Shown here piece after piece: positions 12,616 to 27,491 of a stretch of DNA of 64,000 bases. Within the stretch, counting starts at the first letter, position 1. Every line of letters begins with the position of its first letter. The DNA lies in NCBI GenBank assembly GCA_000231825.2, contig JH720303.1:644574-708573 (forward strand). Direction: 5' to 3'. Position numbers and translations under genes: made by a program. Under the pieces are notes generated by a model that saw nothing but the letters and a program-made list of their open reading frames with translations, was not told where the DNA came from and searched no databases. This DNA comes from Tetrahymena elliotti 4EA (Eukaryota; Ciliophora; Oligohymenophorea; Hymenostomatida; Tetrahymenidae).

Positions 12616-13204
12616 AAATAAGGTGCTTGTTTATCAATATGAAATTCCTGCTAGGCTTAAATATCGGCTATTTAATTTTTAAATCTTTATTTATTTTTGA
12701 CTTATTTTTCTTAAGTTACTGGCTCCTTGCTTGAAAGAAATTCCTAAATATTTTTCAGATAAGATGGTTGCTTTGATTTAATGTATCTTTTTAAGACACA
12801 AATTTAATTTATTAATTATGTTTAACTTATTTATTTATTTTTTTAACAAATTTGAGTTTAAAGTCCCTCTTAACACTTCAAATTAAGAAATTTCATATCC
12901 CTCCTATTTGTCAAAATTTATAGTAAAATCAACTTTAAGCATCTAGTCAATATTTTTCTTAATAAACCAAAAAACTAATTCAATACAAATACCGTTTAAC
13001 CATATAGGAGATGCTCCTCTCCAAATCAAACAAACAAACATATCAAGTTATACTCAATATTTTTTTTTTTAAAATATTAAATTTTCAAATCTAAATCTTT
13101 TTTATAAATTTTTATGGTTAAGTTTTTTACAATTATTTATGAATTTTTTTATTCTATTAAATAAGATAAAATAATATTTTATATTCATTAGTTTATTAAA
13201 TTTG
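12616..13204. other. Intergenic, no gene seen
   Basis: This is the promoter side of the SMPD4-like gene and the 3' side of the WD40 gene. In the SMPD4 reading frame a TGA lies eight codons before the chosen ATG, which supports that start unless an unseen upstream exon exists. Confidence 0.55.
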
Positions 13205-14752
13205 TCATGCAGCTGTTACTGACATAACAAAAATCCCTCCATCTTCTCCACCAAAAGCAAACTTATTTGAGAAGTTACCAAAATCCACAGAATATATACC
13301 CTTTTTAAATCCTGTTACATATCCATAAGGCTGGTAGTCTTTATTTTAGTCAAACAATCTAACTTCATTTAAACCAAATGAACCAGCTATGATACTATCC
13401 TAATTACATTTACTAAATTAACAACCATAAACAAAAGCTCCTGAGTCTTCTTTTTTTCCATAATTCCAGTCAACTGTTCTTATCAAAGTTCTTTACTTAA
13501 AATCCCAAATTTGTATTTAATCTCTAGACCTATTTGCACCTGTTAAAATACGACCATTCGAATAGTCTAATGAATCACCTTTTTTACATTTATTCAATTT
13601 ATTAAAAATTATCCATTCTTTTTAAAATATAAATTAACCTCCTATTTTAGGCCCTATAAAACCTCCAACTGATTTACCTAATCTTATATCCCAAATATGC
13701 ACATTTGTATCCCAACCTCCACTGATAAATAAATTAGGATCCTCTGGTAAAAATTTCAAAGAAAAAATTCTATTATTATGACCAGGGTCTTGCCATTCTG
13801 AGCCTTTGTATTCTGAAACTAAAGATTTTTCATTTTCATCATATAATCTAATCTAAGTTAAATATTTTAAAGATCAAAACTGCACATCTCATATTAAATT
13901 TACTTTATTATCACTTCCAGATGTAATGAAACGACTTCCATCTTTATTATAATCAATGCAGTTTATTTGATTACCTTTTTCTTCGATTCTATTTAATTCC
14001 TTTCCTAAAAGCAAGTAATCAAACTTAAATTTCTCTGAGAGTTAAATAAAATTAAATACCTGTTGTTACATGCCAATGTACAAGTTATCCATCAGCACCT
14101 CCAGTTACTATGACATTCTTAGTAGAAGCTGAAAAAGCAGTAGGTCTCCATCTACATATTTTAAAAGAAAAAAGAGATCATTAATAAAACAGGAAATATT
14201 ATTTCTTCTACCTTAAACAAGTAGCTGGCACATTCATATTTGGTTTTCCTGTTTTGACCTTTACCTTGAGCTGGTCTTTTAGAAATTAAAAAAAATGATA
14301 AAATACTTAAAATAATAAAAATATCTACCTGAATGCAAGTGAAAAATTTTCAAAGACCCATCTCCACAAACTATTTTATATTAAATTAATAATATTAAAA
14401 TGTATTTTTTACTTAAAAGTTTTAATTTATAAAACGAAATAAACCAAAGGATATCTTAATTTTAAAAAAATGTTTATAATTACCTGCTGCAATCATGGTG
14501 TCTTCAGGATCAAATCTTAAATTCATAATAGGAGACTCTGTGTTAAAAATATTTTTCTTAACTATCTTCTTGCCCAATCCTTTAACATCTACTACGCTAA
14601 TTAAAAAATGGTCAATTATTAAATCTTAATTTAAAAATCTTTTAAAGAATCAAAAAGATTTGAATGAAGAGAAAGTCAATTTTCAGTTTTGAAATGTTTT
14701 ATAATTACTCATGTCTAAAATAGTCATACTCAACAGAGCTCTATGTGTCCAT
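13205..14752 (-). CDS. Small WD40-repeat protein
   Basis: Eight exons read leftwards: 14752-14709, 14596-14484, 14370-14329, 14275-14212, 14151-14060, 14004-13904, 13852-13639 and 13578-13205, giving 347 aa with all phases agreeing. It has a short N-terminal tail and then about seven WD40 blades. Recognisable repeat ends include DGSLKIFHL, DGQLVHWHV, SGSDNK..IRLYD, SGGWDTNVHIWD, DQIQIWDF and NEVRLFD. The stretch GDSLDYSNGRILTG, with paired DQIQIWDF, recurs in a conserved but poorly described eukaryotic WD40 group. It is presumably a scaffold; partner and compartment cannot be read. The 60-bp intron 13579-13638 is a multiple of three with no in-frame TGA, so it could be missed by gene callers. 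Splicing it out restores the blade. Confidence 0.85.
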
Positions 14753-15515
14753 TTCTAAATTATTTATTTTGGTTATAATCTCCCTTATTTTAAAATTAAT
14801 GTTAATAAATTAAATAATTAATTATCAATTAAACATGATAGATTAAAAGATATATCTGTTATCTAATTAAAAATTTCAAATTCATCAATTACTATCATTA
14901 GATAATAATCAACCAATATAAGCTAATACATATATGAAAAATAACTATAACTATTCATTTACTTCTATTTCATCATATTTATTTTTCTAAAATAATAATA
15001 TTAAATAAATTAAAGATTATTCAGCTTTGATTTTCAATTTTTTTAGTCAAAAATTTTATGTTTATTTTAATTCTTAAAAAAATTAAAGAAAATATTTTTT
15101 TTACACAAGCATTTACTTCTCTTTGGTAAAAATTAATTTTCAGTTTTAAATAATATTAAAGAGTATTTATGAAAGGAAAAGGAAAAGTAGAAATTTATAA
15201 AGAAATATTCCTAATTTAAATTAATGCATATTAGAAATAAAAATTGAAAAATGGTATATTTTAATTAAAAATATCTATTGTAATAATAACAAAACATTCT
15301 TTAGTATAATGTCTGTTTATTGAAAATTATAAAAATATTTATTGAAAACATAAAAAAATTAGAAATGATTGAACAATTAATCAGTAAAATTAAAGATCAA
15401 TATTTTTAAGATTTGAGACTAAGAAAGATAATTAACATAAATCAACAATTTTTTAGTTGCAGTAAAAATGAATAATTTAATTATAAAATTTTTATTAATC
15501 TGAAAATGTTTATTT
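14753..15515. other. Intergenic, no gene seen
   Basis: This lies between the 5' end of the WD40 gene and the 3' end of the giant CFAP54-like gene, both on the minus strand. It is A+T rich and featureless. Confidence 0.6.
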
Positions 15516-18500
15516 TCATTAGTATTTTTGATGATGGAAATATCTAAATATTCCAAGAATGTTTTAGTTTTAGCAGTCTAAACCAATAAAGTTAAACAAA
15601 TCTATAAAAATTTTTATACTATCATGGGTAAGCTCAGGTACAAATACTTCGTATTTACCTAAATAATCTTTTTCTTCTCCTTCAGAGTCTTTGAAAGAAA
15701 CTGCTCTATGGAGTTGATGGCTGGAAGATTCAGATGGAACAGGGATAAAATAAGATCCAAAATCTTCTATTAATTTTCTAAAGTTTTTCTTATGTGATTT
15801 GTAGTCTCTTTCTTTAGCTGCTTAGGATTTTTTGTCTGACTCAGTCATATTTGTTTTCAAATCTAAACTTCTCTAGAACAAGTTATCCAATTCAACTTCA
15901 CTCATGTAAATCTAAATAGACAAATAAAAAATAAATAATTTATATTTAAAAAAATCATCTTACGGAGCCATAAAGAACATCTTTTTCTTCATTAAGAATA
16001 ATCTTATTTACACTTTCAAGATCTACATTTACAATTTTTGTCTTATCAAGAGGACCAAGTATATAAACAAATTTGTATTCTTATGCTTCACGATAATAAA
16101 TACTTTTAACAAGTATGTTTCCTAAAAATAAGTTTTATAAAATGAATTAAAAAAGTAATTTCAAAAATAAATATTTTACCTGGATTTATTGTGTATGTCT
16201 CAATGCTTTAAATAATATATTAGCTTAAATAATTAGGGAAAGATTGTTTCAAGAATCTATGAAGCTAATTTTATCAATAAATTTGTATTAATTTTTATTC
16301 ACTTAAAATAATAATGAATCAAATAAAATACTTTTGAAATTTTATTTTGGATGTGTGGATTATTGAATGTAAATATTTGAGATTCTCTTTGAAGCTTAAC
16401 TAACTACATAAGCAAGTCTACAGTATTTACAGTGGTTTTCTTTTTTGTCTCATCAAATAAGACAACTCCCTCATTTGCCATTAGGTTATAATCCTAATTA
16501 AAAATAAATTTAAATTCATTTATAATTATAGGTAAATTTTACTTTTTTATAAAGGTAATCACTTTCAATAATATCAAAATAAATGTCTAGAGGAAGTTTT
16601 TCTACACTAGTTAATGGCTACTTTGCTTCTTCAGTGAAGAATTCTTTCAATTTAAATTTAAGGTCTGATACTTTTATTGAGTGCTTCAAATATTTAAATG
16701 CTTCTTATTCTAGTTTGTAAGACTCACTTTGATCATTTTTATTAAGTGATTCAATTTCTTAACTGATTAAATTTTCTTGTTTATCTTTATTGATAATTTC
16801 ATAGAGCTACTAGATTTCTGACAAATCAAAATACTATTATTTTTTAATTAATTAAATGATTCTAGCTTAAATTTAATAAATAATTACTTTATATCCAATT
16901 CTAGGCTTGTACTCTCTCTTCAATAGTGATATCTCCGAGTTTTCTAAGAAAATATCTTCACTTAATCTATTAAATTCTAAAAATAGACATTCTCCTCTTC
17001 CTAAGATTGAAAGAGCAGAGTCAAGACGACGTTGAGATTCATCTAAATATCCTATTAAGGTTTCTTTTAAGAGTTATGAGAAATTAGGAACTTCAAGCAA
17101 ATATTTATTTCTGCATATATCTCTGTGAGGTTTTTTATTTTATGCTTCACTACTTCTTTTACCTTCAACATATCTTAAAAAAAATTAAATTTAAACATTT
17201 TAATTCAACAATTTTTAAAAAATATTTACTTCTTCATAAATTCAGCTTAAACTTTATAAATTTCACTGTAGAATAAGTATTTATAGTAGAGAGCAAACAA
17301 GTACTAAAGTTCAATACGGAAGGAAATAGGAATGATAAAATTAATGCTAAGTTCATTGATCTTTTCAAGCTTTTTAAGTATTTCCAAGATATTTTCATCT
17401 AATTCGGTTCCAATAGTCTTAAGAGTAAAATAGCAATTTACATATCTCAAGCAAGCTCTCATGTAAAGTGCAACATTTTTAATGTAACTATTGTAGATGT
17501 GTTTAGTATTATTCAATATCTCTATATCTAAATTAGCATAGGTATATTTAACTTCCTTCATCAAGTCATATTAAGGGATGGGATTTAGAGGATCAACCTT
17601 TTTTTTAATTTAAGAGTTTAATATTTCTGAAATTTATTTAATTAATATTTACTTTCATATCAGGTTTTACTTCTTCAACCTTAGCTGCTCCTTTTTTATC
17701 TGTTTTTTTAGCTTTAGGATCTTCTTTACCCTTTTTCACATCCTTTTTAGCAGCTGCAGCATTTGTGCCCTTTGTATTTAAAAGTAATCTATCAGCTTTT
17801 TTAAGAATTTCTTCTTCAATTTCTGAGGGAAGTTGAAGTTCAGTACAAATTTATACTCCATCATCAAAAGCTTTTTTATTTGCATTTTGGAGTTAATAGT
17901 CATAGCTTATCTCCTCAAGGAGCTTCTCAGCTACTTGCATAGCTTCTTTGAAGAGATTTTATGCATCCTAATGGAATCCTCTCTCATAAACTAACTCACC
18001 AAAATCACCCAAAAATATAATATATTCTGGAGTATCATTTAAATTGTTCTTTTCTAAATGAATTTTAGTTTCTTCAAATTTTTTGTTAGCTTCTTAAATC
18101 TTTCCTTTCTTCACAAGAAGTCTGGCAGTAAGCTTTTAATTGATAAATTGTTAATTTTATTTTTAATTTTAAATTAAAAAAACTAATTAATTAAATACCT
18201 GCTCCAATAAATCATAAAAGAAGTAATCTTTAACTTGGGTACAGTCCTTCTTCGTTATGTCAATTAGAGTTTCACAATCCTGCAATCTATTTTATTTGAA
18301 TAATACCATACACATCTCAGTTCTGAGTTTGATCCACCAGAAAACACTTAAATGTCTTCTGTATTTTCTTTCCTCAGCTTTTTTAAGCATATCTGATCTT
18401 TCTTTTTCCAGTTCCTCTCTTCTCTTCTTATCTTCTTATTATTTATTAGCTTCAGATTATAAATCTACTTTTTCAGGTTTTCCTCCTTTCTTTACATCTT

Positions 18501-21500
18501 TCTTTTCAGCTGGAGGCTCCTTTTTAGGAGGAGCTGCATTTTTACCTCCTTTAAATCAAAAAAATTTTGAGTAAAAAAAATATTTAAAGTAATAAACTGA
18601 ATATCTTACCTTTACCAGGCTGACCTGCAACAACTTCTTCTTAAAGCTTAATATTATCTAATTCTAAATTTTCTTATTCTTCTCCATTTTCAACATATCT
18701 GTATTCGTTGCAATACTAGAATAGATTACTAATTCCATAACTGAGAACATGATAACTGCGAATAAATAAGTTTTGAGCTTAGTTAATTCTATGAATTAAG
18801 AAACGAGATCTGCACATCATAGTCAATCTTTCTTCTCTCTTATTGACATACTCTAGAGATTCTTCTTAATTCTTGAAGTACTCATCCTAAAAATTAATAC
18901 AAATTAGAATAATATGGGAAATAATAAGAAAATCTTTACTTCATCTTTCTTATCAATTTCTCTTCTAGAAAATAGATCTCTTCTTTCTTATTTTAATTTA
19001 TTTAGCATATTGTTTGCATTTTATTCACTTTGTTCATCTTTTCCTGAACCACTGTGATTTTATAGATAATAAGTATACTTTTCTATTTACCAGTCAATCA
19101 AACCAATTTCTTCTTCGAAAGAAATCTTCTTCAATAATTTTCTAAGCTAGTTCTCACTCTGCTTTAAGTACTCATTTCTAATCTAATTAAGCTCAAAGTT
19201 TTCAAAAATTTCATTTTCATTTACTGCAAACAAAAGGTTTGCTCTAGCATATTAGAAGAGATTAACATTCAATTAGCCATACTTTAGATGGAAATTCTTA
19301 GGCATTAAATCACCCTTGTTTGCATTTTAATCTCCTTTAACATCTCCCTTTTGAGGTGCTGATTCAGATTTTTCTTTTCCAGCTAATATTTCTATGATTT
19401 CTCTATTCTTCTCTTGATAGGGGTGTGAGGAATTATTGAATCCTTCTCCTTCAGGGAACCAGTTATTTCCTATTATTAACATAAATTATAAAACTAATTC
19501 TAAATTATAATTTAAATATTACCTCTTTCTCTCATTAAATATTCAGTAGGCTTCAACCAGCGAAGAGGGAGATCTTTTTCTTTAATTACTTTCTAAAGTT
19601 GGAAGTAGCTCTCATTTATATATCCTATATTAGCCAAAGCTATAGATTTCATTATTTTTGCTCTAACAGAGTAGAAAGCACTCTAGCAAACATCTGTTGC
19701 TATAAAATCCATAAGGCATAAAGGTGGTAGTGCTTTTAAGCTCATTTCATTATCAATTAAATTCCAAGCGAGTCTCTCCATAGAAAGTAAGGTTTCAATT
19801 GGGTCAAGAGTCCAAGGGTCTTTAAAAATGTTTTCTTTTAAGCATATCTCTCTTAAACGATAAGAACCATATTCAACAGCTATCTAGGGATGAGGTAAGC
19901 TTGTACGGAAAATAGCAAAGACCATTTCAGCTGCTAGAATTGTAGCATCTCTCATTTAATTTAATTGCTTGAAATAGAAAATATAAGCTAAATTGCAAAT
20001 GATATTTGAACCTACAAGCATTTCAGTAATACCTATCTAACGTGCTATAGTTTTACTTTCATCACGAACCTTTAATCTATATTCTTTCAAACTAGATGAA
20101 TTATTAAATATTTTATCAACTGCTTCTTTCCACATATCATCTCCTGTAGGATTTGTTTAAGACTAAGAGAATTTCAAGTTACCAAACTCTTTCTTTGCCA
20201 AAGTAATTGCAAAAGTCTTTTCAGATTTAGATTGAAGGAGTTTAAGAATCTTTTAAAATGTTTCTTAGAATTGAGAATTTTGCACTTTTGTAATATTTTT
20301 CTTGAAATAACCCTCTTCTCTTGGGAAAATATCTTCTATGAATTTTCCAATATTTTACACTTTCAATTCATTTCCGAAGTTTCTCAGATCCAAACGAACT
20401 TATGAGAGAAGCTTAAGAGCTTCATTAATTTCTCCTACTTATTGAATTAAATTTGAGCTGAGATTCATTTCAGCTAATATGAAATCTTCTTTGTCTTTCA
20501 AAATTTATATTTGTTATTCCAATTCCTTTTTAGTGTTTTCAAATTTTATCTACTCAGGAGGTATTTCACCTGTCATCATTGCAGCACGAGTTTTACGACG
20601 ACTCTTTTTCCATTCATTATATAAACGCTCTTCTTCAGCAAGCTCATTAATCTTAGCTACTGTTCTTAAATTTGCTTCTTTATATATTTTCTTTTATGCA
20701 TAGTTGGTAAAAGGAAGAATATATTTGCTATAAAAATGTTATGAGTCATTGCAAAAAGAACGAGTAATACCAATTAGAACATTCCATTTTTGCTCAACCA
20801 TCAAAACCTATTTTTAAATTTATTATTATATAAATTATAATTTTTATTATTAAATAAAATTACTTATGTAGTAAACCCAACTACATTAGCAAGAACTTCT
20901 ACATTTAAATCCTTTTCATTATCAAACCAAAACTCTTTAGAACTGATGATTTGATCTAATTTAGGTCTAATATATGAATTTGGATTATTAATATCAACTT
21001 GATGAATAGCTGCTCCTCCATACTTGATTTTTAGGTCTTACTCATCTTCAAATTAAACCTTTGAGGTTTTTCCTTCCTACCCTTGATTACGCATAGATTG
21101 ACGTATCTCAAGTGGAACTTTCTGAGTTTAAGTTTGCTTTTATCTTAAAGAGTAAAGCCCCTCCTTTTTAACTCCTTAAAGTAATTCTACGAAACAATAG
21201 CAGATTATTGATAAGTTAATCCAAATTTTATTTCCTTGGCTAATAAAAGGATTAACCATTTCTGATACAAGTATATTGTAAATGTAAATTGCTATATTTT
21301 GTACACTTAACCATGCCTTTGCATTAGTAGCATGAATAATAGCTAAACTTAGATGCTCAAAAACTTATTCCATATTTTTTATAAAAGCCTTTTCATCTTC
21401 TTAGACTGATTGAGGATTCTTTTTAATTTGAGTTATTTGGGTTTCTATTTTGTTAACATCTAGCAAGAAAACATTATAGTATATTTCCCTTGTCATCTCT

Positions 21501-24500
21501 TTGGAATCATTGATTGCTAAAAATCAATTAGACAAAAAAATTTTTTTAATTTTAAATAAATTTAATTATTTACTTATCAATTTAGGCTCAGTGTCATTCT
21601 TTTGGGGCTCTGGATCATATTGGCGATGCTTAATAAATGTTGTTAAGGCTTTTAAGAAATTAAATTCATATTGCCATAAATTCAAATATTAGAAGCGAGA
21701 GTAAAGAGGAACAAAATATTGTACCTAACTAGTTGTAATATTTTGCTAGGACTATTAGGGAGTAATTGCATTCGAAGAGTTTTAATATTAGATACCATAA
21801 ATTTCTAATAACTCCTCTTTATAAAGATATTAGTGAAGCTCTTCAAGTTTACCAAAGTATTACTAAAATATTTCTATAGCAGTATCTTCGCCCTACTTAT
21901 TGGTTTACTTCTCCATAATTAGATAATTTAATATTGCAGGGTACCATTCAATATTATTTTCTATAGCCTTTAATTTAAGATCTTTAATATCTTTTGCCAA
22001 GTTAAAGGCATCCGATAATGTTGAGGGATCTACTGTAACTTGAGCAATACAATTGCTTACATAGTTAGCAGAAAAACCTGCTTCTAGCATTCTGCGGAAA
22101 AGCTTACAACATATTTCTAAATACCTGGGATTAGTTTTGAAATTTGCCTGCACTTTACCAACAAAGGCTGATTTCAAGTCTTTAAAGCACTCCCAGTAAT
22201 CAAAATGTTGAGATAAATTTTGTATCATTCTATCTTTATCTTCTTAGCTATTTTCAACAAAGGGTAAGTATCCTTCAATCATTTCTTTCCAACGATCAAT
22301 AAATCTCTATACATAATCTCCATAATCTTCAGGGAAGCTTAGCAAGGCTTCTTCAAGGAAATTTTAAACTGTTGTTTAAGTTTCAAAAAGTTCACGTATT
22401 AATTTTTTAACAGTCTTTTATTTTTGTATTTGATCAGCTTGATTTACTGCATCTTAAGCATCTTTTTTATCATCTTTTTTAGTTGCTGGCTTTTTAGTAT
22501 CTTTTTTAGCTGCAGCAGCCTTCTTTGCGGCATCACCATCTTTTTACTGTACTTCTGATTCTTCTATGACTTCAATTATTTTACTAAAAGCATACCATTT
22601 TCTATTAAATAATTTAGATTCTGCATAAAGTACTCTTTTTCCTAAGTTAACTTCATTGAACTAAAGAGAAAGCTTGCATATCTCATAAGTAATCTTAGAT
22701 GATAAAATTCTTAAATTTCTATCCCAGTATTACTTAGGTATTTCAGTAATGAGGATTTAATTCTTCAACAAAATGTGGAAGATACTTGTTGTTTTAGTTT
22801 ACATTTTGAGTAATTCAATTAATTGGTTATATTGTTCAGTCGCTAATCTTTTAGCAAGAGGATAATTTCTAATGCAAAGGGAAGTTTCCTGAGCTAATAA
22901 CAAATAATTACACACTTTTAAGATATTTCTTTAATGATTCAATATTAATTTATCATCTTTCATAGTTGTTCCACCCTAACTTCCATCTGAAAAGTAATCT
23001 CTCTTCAAGCATCTTGCTTTAATCTAAAAATATTAAATGAATACAATTTCATAAAAAGCTAGAATTAAATTACTATAAATGTTTCAGTAAGTGCTTAAAG
23101 CTCAATAAAGCTAACCTCTTAAATAGCTTACTACTTTAATCTGTAAAGATATAGACTATTTTATTGGTAATCTAAATGTCTATCAATAAATTCAGATTTT
23201 TCTGTAAAGTAAGAGAAGGTATGATTAGCAGCTTCTTTTGCTCTCTTAAAGTCTCCCATTTAATATGCATGCTTTGCAAGATAACTACTTAATAAGTTGA
23301 TAGGTAAAGGATTCAAGCAAAGAACATCTTCACACGTTTCACCAAAAATGCTAGCTTCTTCATTTGCATCATAAGCTTTAACAGCAAAACAATACTTTTC
23401 ATTTTAAATAAGATCTTTTATAGTTAAGACAGCACCTATTTCTTACATAAGTTTAGTATTATAGAAATTACACTCTTCGTTTTAAACTTCTACTCCATTA
23501 GCAGATACCTTACCAAAAATGGCCATCTTTCTTATGTCTAATTTTTTAGGATTCTTGTTAGCTTCCGTTTCAAGAGGAGCATATGGTGGAAGCTTAAAAG
23601 TAATTGAGGTTGAGTTTCTACTAATCAAAATAGGTTTTCTAGGCCTACCAGATTTTTAGATGTAGAGTGGTTTGTAGAGATGATCAAATGGGAAATACTT
23701 AGACCAGTTTTAGCTTGTTTGACTATTATCAAGCAAAGTTGAGAAAATATATATGGAGTCCTAATGAATTAAATATTTAATTTTAAATAAAATAGACTGT
23801 ATTGTTAAATATAATTAATAAATACCTTAATACAATTTTCAGTGTGAAGACTTTCCATTTATTCAGCTTCTTTGATAAATTAAAATGCCTTTTGTAAGAG
23901 ATACTATTATTCAGGTTGTTTTATTTTATTTGATGCTATCATCATATACAAAAGTGATAGGGTGTAAGGATTAGACTTTTATTCATCAATTAAAGTATTT
24001 TCATAAGGCTATATTTGAGGCTTAGGAGGCTCTAGTTGTCCTGCATTTTAAAGCTCAGTTTTTAATTCTATATAATCTGTTTTTACTTATTTAGTGGTCT
24101 CACCCTAAATCATGGTTGCTTTCAATTTATCTTTATCTGGTAGACTTCCATAGTCTTCATTTAAAGGAATGTTGTTAATTCTTTAAGCCTTTTTGTTTTT
24201 TCATTAATTCAATTAATTTCATAAAATCAAAAATTTAATTTACTTATGATTTAGTCATATACTTATTCTCTTAGCGTGTTGCCTTCACATCTTTACTTTT
24301 TTATGTAGCAACTTTAAATTACTAACGCCCAAGCTTTAGTTCACAACGGAAAATATTTATGATAATATCAGCATGTAGGGCGTTAATAAGCATTTCTGTT
24401 TCTGAATATCCCTACAAATTTTCGAGAGCCTTGAAATAATGTGAATCAGTATTATCATCTTGCAAGTATTGCCAGTTAGCAGAGAGACTTTCATATTCTT

Positions 24501-27491
24501 CTTCTTTTTTTTCTTCAATCTCTAAATCTACAAATTTCTTACCAGCATTTTAAGCTGCCTTGAGTCTCTTGTTATAACGAATTTAGGCATTTAATTTATT
24601 TTTTGTAGTAACATAGCTTTCTTTCATCTTTTGAATAGTTTCTCTTATTTTTCTATTATTGCATGTAATAGTGTAAGGGAGGAACTTATCTCTTTGGGTT
24701 TCAACACCTCTTTCCATAAACTAATCCCTGTAAGATACTATTCTCTATAAACATTCTCTTAAGTTTTAACTAGCTTATTTAAATTCCTCTTACTCTTCAA
24801 GTAATCTAGTAAGCTCAATATTATATTTTGAAACCCATAAAATATCTGCATCAGGATTTCTAAGAGATATTTTATTGAATACTTTTAAAGCTTCTGTAAA
24901 AACAGGTCTTGACTTGATAATCCATTCTCTATATTGTTCATAAGTTTTATCAGTGATTTCATCACATAAACGCTATTCATAGACAAATTCAATCTAATAG
25001 AGTTAGCTTGTAATATATTTATTCCAAATATAGAATGCTAAATTGCAAAGGAATTCTTTCCTTTCTTCATAAAATTACTAACCTAATGGTCCTATCAAAG
25101 TATTTTTAATCATTTCTATTAAATCACCAAGCTTATTTATATCATAAATTAAATCTAATTCAACTCTCTTCTCATCTTCAAGAGTTTCTAAATTTATTTA
25201 AAAAACCATTAATTAATTTGAAAAAAATCATGGAAAATATTTTACTTATTTAGTCCCTTCCAAAAGTTCTTTCAAGACTCATGAAATTAACCATTATATG
25301 TAATTCTCTTTCGTTAACAAAGAAGAGTTCTTCCTTTTTAAATGTCAGATAGACATATTCCATATTAGGAGAGCGGATAAATTCTTTAGGTACTTATCTT
25401 AAATCACATTCTATTTTATTAAAGCCAACATCTGGACGGATCAAAGGATTTCTTCCAAATAGTGGTCTGACATCACTAATCAGAGTTATTTTTTCTTCTT
25501 CATTCTTCAAAGACTCATTACTGTGTTTAATAAGAAGATATGGAATATTGTGAGTTGTTTCCTAAACACCAGTGTATTACTTAACAGGAATAGCAATAGC
25601 CTTCCATCCTTCATTAATTTTTTAATATGGACCTTTTTCATCCTATTCGTCATACATTATAATATCCAAATCATAGATAGCACCTTCAGGATTGGCACTT
25701 CTTTTTATTACCAAGTAAACGTAAACATGGTTTATTTCTGCTAATTCTTCTGGAGTAGCATCAATACCTCTAGCAAGTCTAAGTTATTACTAATTTGATT
25801 GAGCTGAGGCAGCATTTGTAGCTTGTCCACCCTTCTAAGCATTACCTTTATCATTCTTCTTTTTATCATCTTTCTTTTCTTCTTCTTTTTTTTCAGTCTA
25901 TTAAGCAGCTCCTCCTTTATTCCCTTTATTTTTGTTTCTTAACTTCTTCAGCTCCATTCTTAAAGACGCTTCGTTAATATCAATAGGAATTCTTTCATAA
26001 CCATTTGGAATATTAGGGTTGGGATCATAGTCTGCTATAATATCAATATCAACAATATATGGTACTTCAAGTCTTCTATATTAAGTTCTAATTAATGCAG
26101 TTCTAGTGAGATCATCAAAAACTTATTCATTTCTAACCTGAATAAATGATAAAAAATAATTATTTAATTTTTATAATTTAAAAAATACCTCATAAGCATA
26201 ATGAATAAGTTCAATATGATATTCTAAAGGAATTCTTGCAGAAGCTTTCTTCCAATCTTTTTCTTTAACTAATCCAGCATTAAATTCATCATTTTTTTAT
26301 TTCAATTCTATTCTTTATTCCTAAGTCATAGTTTAAAAATCTCTCTTAGATGCTTCTAATTCCCTTTTAATTTTTTCATTTTACTGCTCAAGAGCCAAAA
26401 CAACTAAATCTATGTCTTGCTTAACCATATCAAAACTAGCTTACACTGCTCCTTCTTTCCAACTAAATTATGCTCCTTTTCTTTCTACTGTATTTGAAAA
26501 CTTTGAATTATTGCATCTCAAAGATTCTACTACTGCTATGCATTTACCTTCAGGATCATCAGCAAATACTTCTTCAACTTTCTTTTTCCAAGCATCAACA
26601 TTTAATGTTTAAGTCTAAATAAAATAGAAAAATAATTAACTTCAAAAAAAATATTTCAACATTAAATATATGAGCACTCATATCATTAACTCTAATTACA
26701 ATAATCAGCTTAAAGTTTAATTTATAAAAAACCTTTTTTACCTGTAACTTATATTTTAAATCAAGTGATCTCAAAATACGTAAGTTATTAGTAAACAATT
26801 TTTGCATATAATCAGGAAGAGGTGGGTCTTTTTCTTCTAAAGACTTAGATTCTAACACCTTATTAAGAGCTAGTTCAATTGTTTTGTTAGCTGCTGAAAC
26901 AGAACCACATTCATTATACACATTTGCAAGCTCAATATAAAGTTTAACTCTCCATTCAATATATTTAACTCTAATTAAAATTATATTTCCTTCAAGTGAA
27001 ACTATGCAAAAAGCAATATAATCAATACAAAGTGCTGAATAGACACTTTTGCGTAAAAATTAACAAATATCAATCATGTAAATTGTTGCATTATAAGTTA
27101 AGTAGTAATTTTTAACTTTATCTTCAAATGTTCCTAAATTCAATTGAGCTAAAACTTTTTTTAACATATCTAATAAAGACTTTAATGCTTTTGCAGTATC
27201 TTTTCTTTTTACTTTAGGATCATTTTCCAAATACTTTTTAAAGTTTATTTCTACTTAATTAAAAACTTCAAGACAAAATTCTTTTGTATCATTTGCATTC
27301 TTATACTTAAGATTTGAAATATCAAGAGGGATATCTTCATTTAATGCAGGCTGAAGCAAATTTCCCTATCTACTTTTTTGGTCTGCAAATTTAACTCCTT
27401 ATCTAGCCACTGCTTACTCTTAACCTTAAGGAGCTCCTTTTTGACCTACAGCTGCTTACTATAGAGGTGCTTTTAAATTTTTTTTATCCAT
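15516..27491 (-). CDS. CFAP54-like ciliary central-apparatus protein, 19 exons
   Basis: Exons read leftwards: 27491-26742, 26614-26189, 26137-25246, 25187-24244, 24188-23826, 23760-23074, 23023-21574, 21516-20864, 20807-19523, 19469-18940, 18886-18610, 18548-18199, 18132-17653, 17597-17230, 17173-16543, 16493-16332, 16264-16180, 16121-15964 and 15911-15516. Every junction keeps frame, giving 3,628 aa. The N-terminal helical-repeat block contains YIEWRVKLYIELANVYNECG, like the CFAP54 N-terminal domain. Near the middle LNPLPINLLSSYLAKHAYQMGD recalls the CFAP54 FN3-linked segment. The rest is alpha-helical and TPR-like, interrupted by Lys/Asp/Ala/Gly-rich linkers (coding DNA around 25900, 22480, 18500 and 17720). 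CFAP54 is a large subunit of the C1d projection of motile cilia, where it helps set beating. It is longer than animal CFAP54 (about 3,100 aa). CFAP46 or another C1d protein is the main alternative. Confidence 0.72.
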
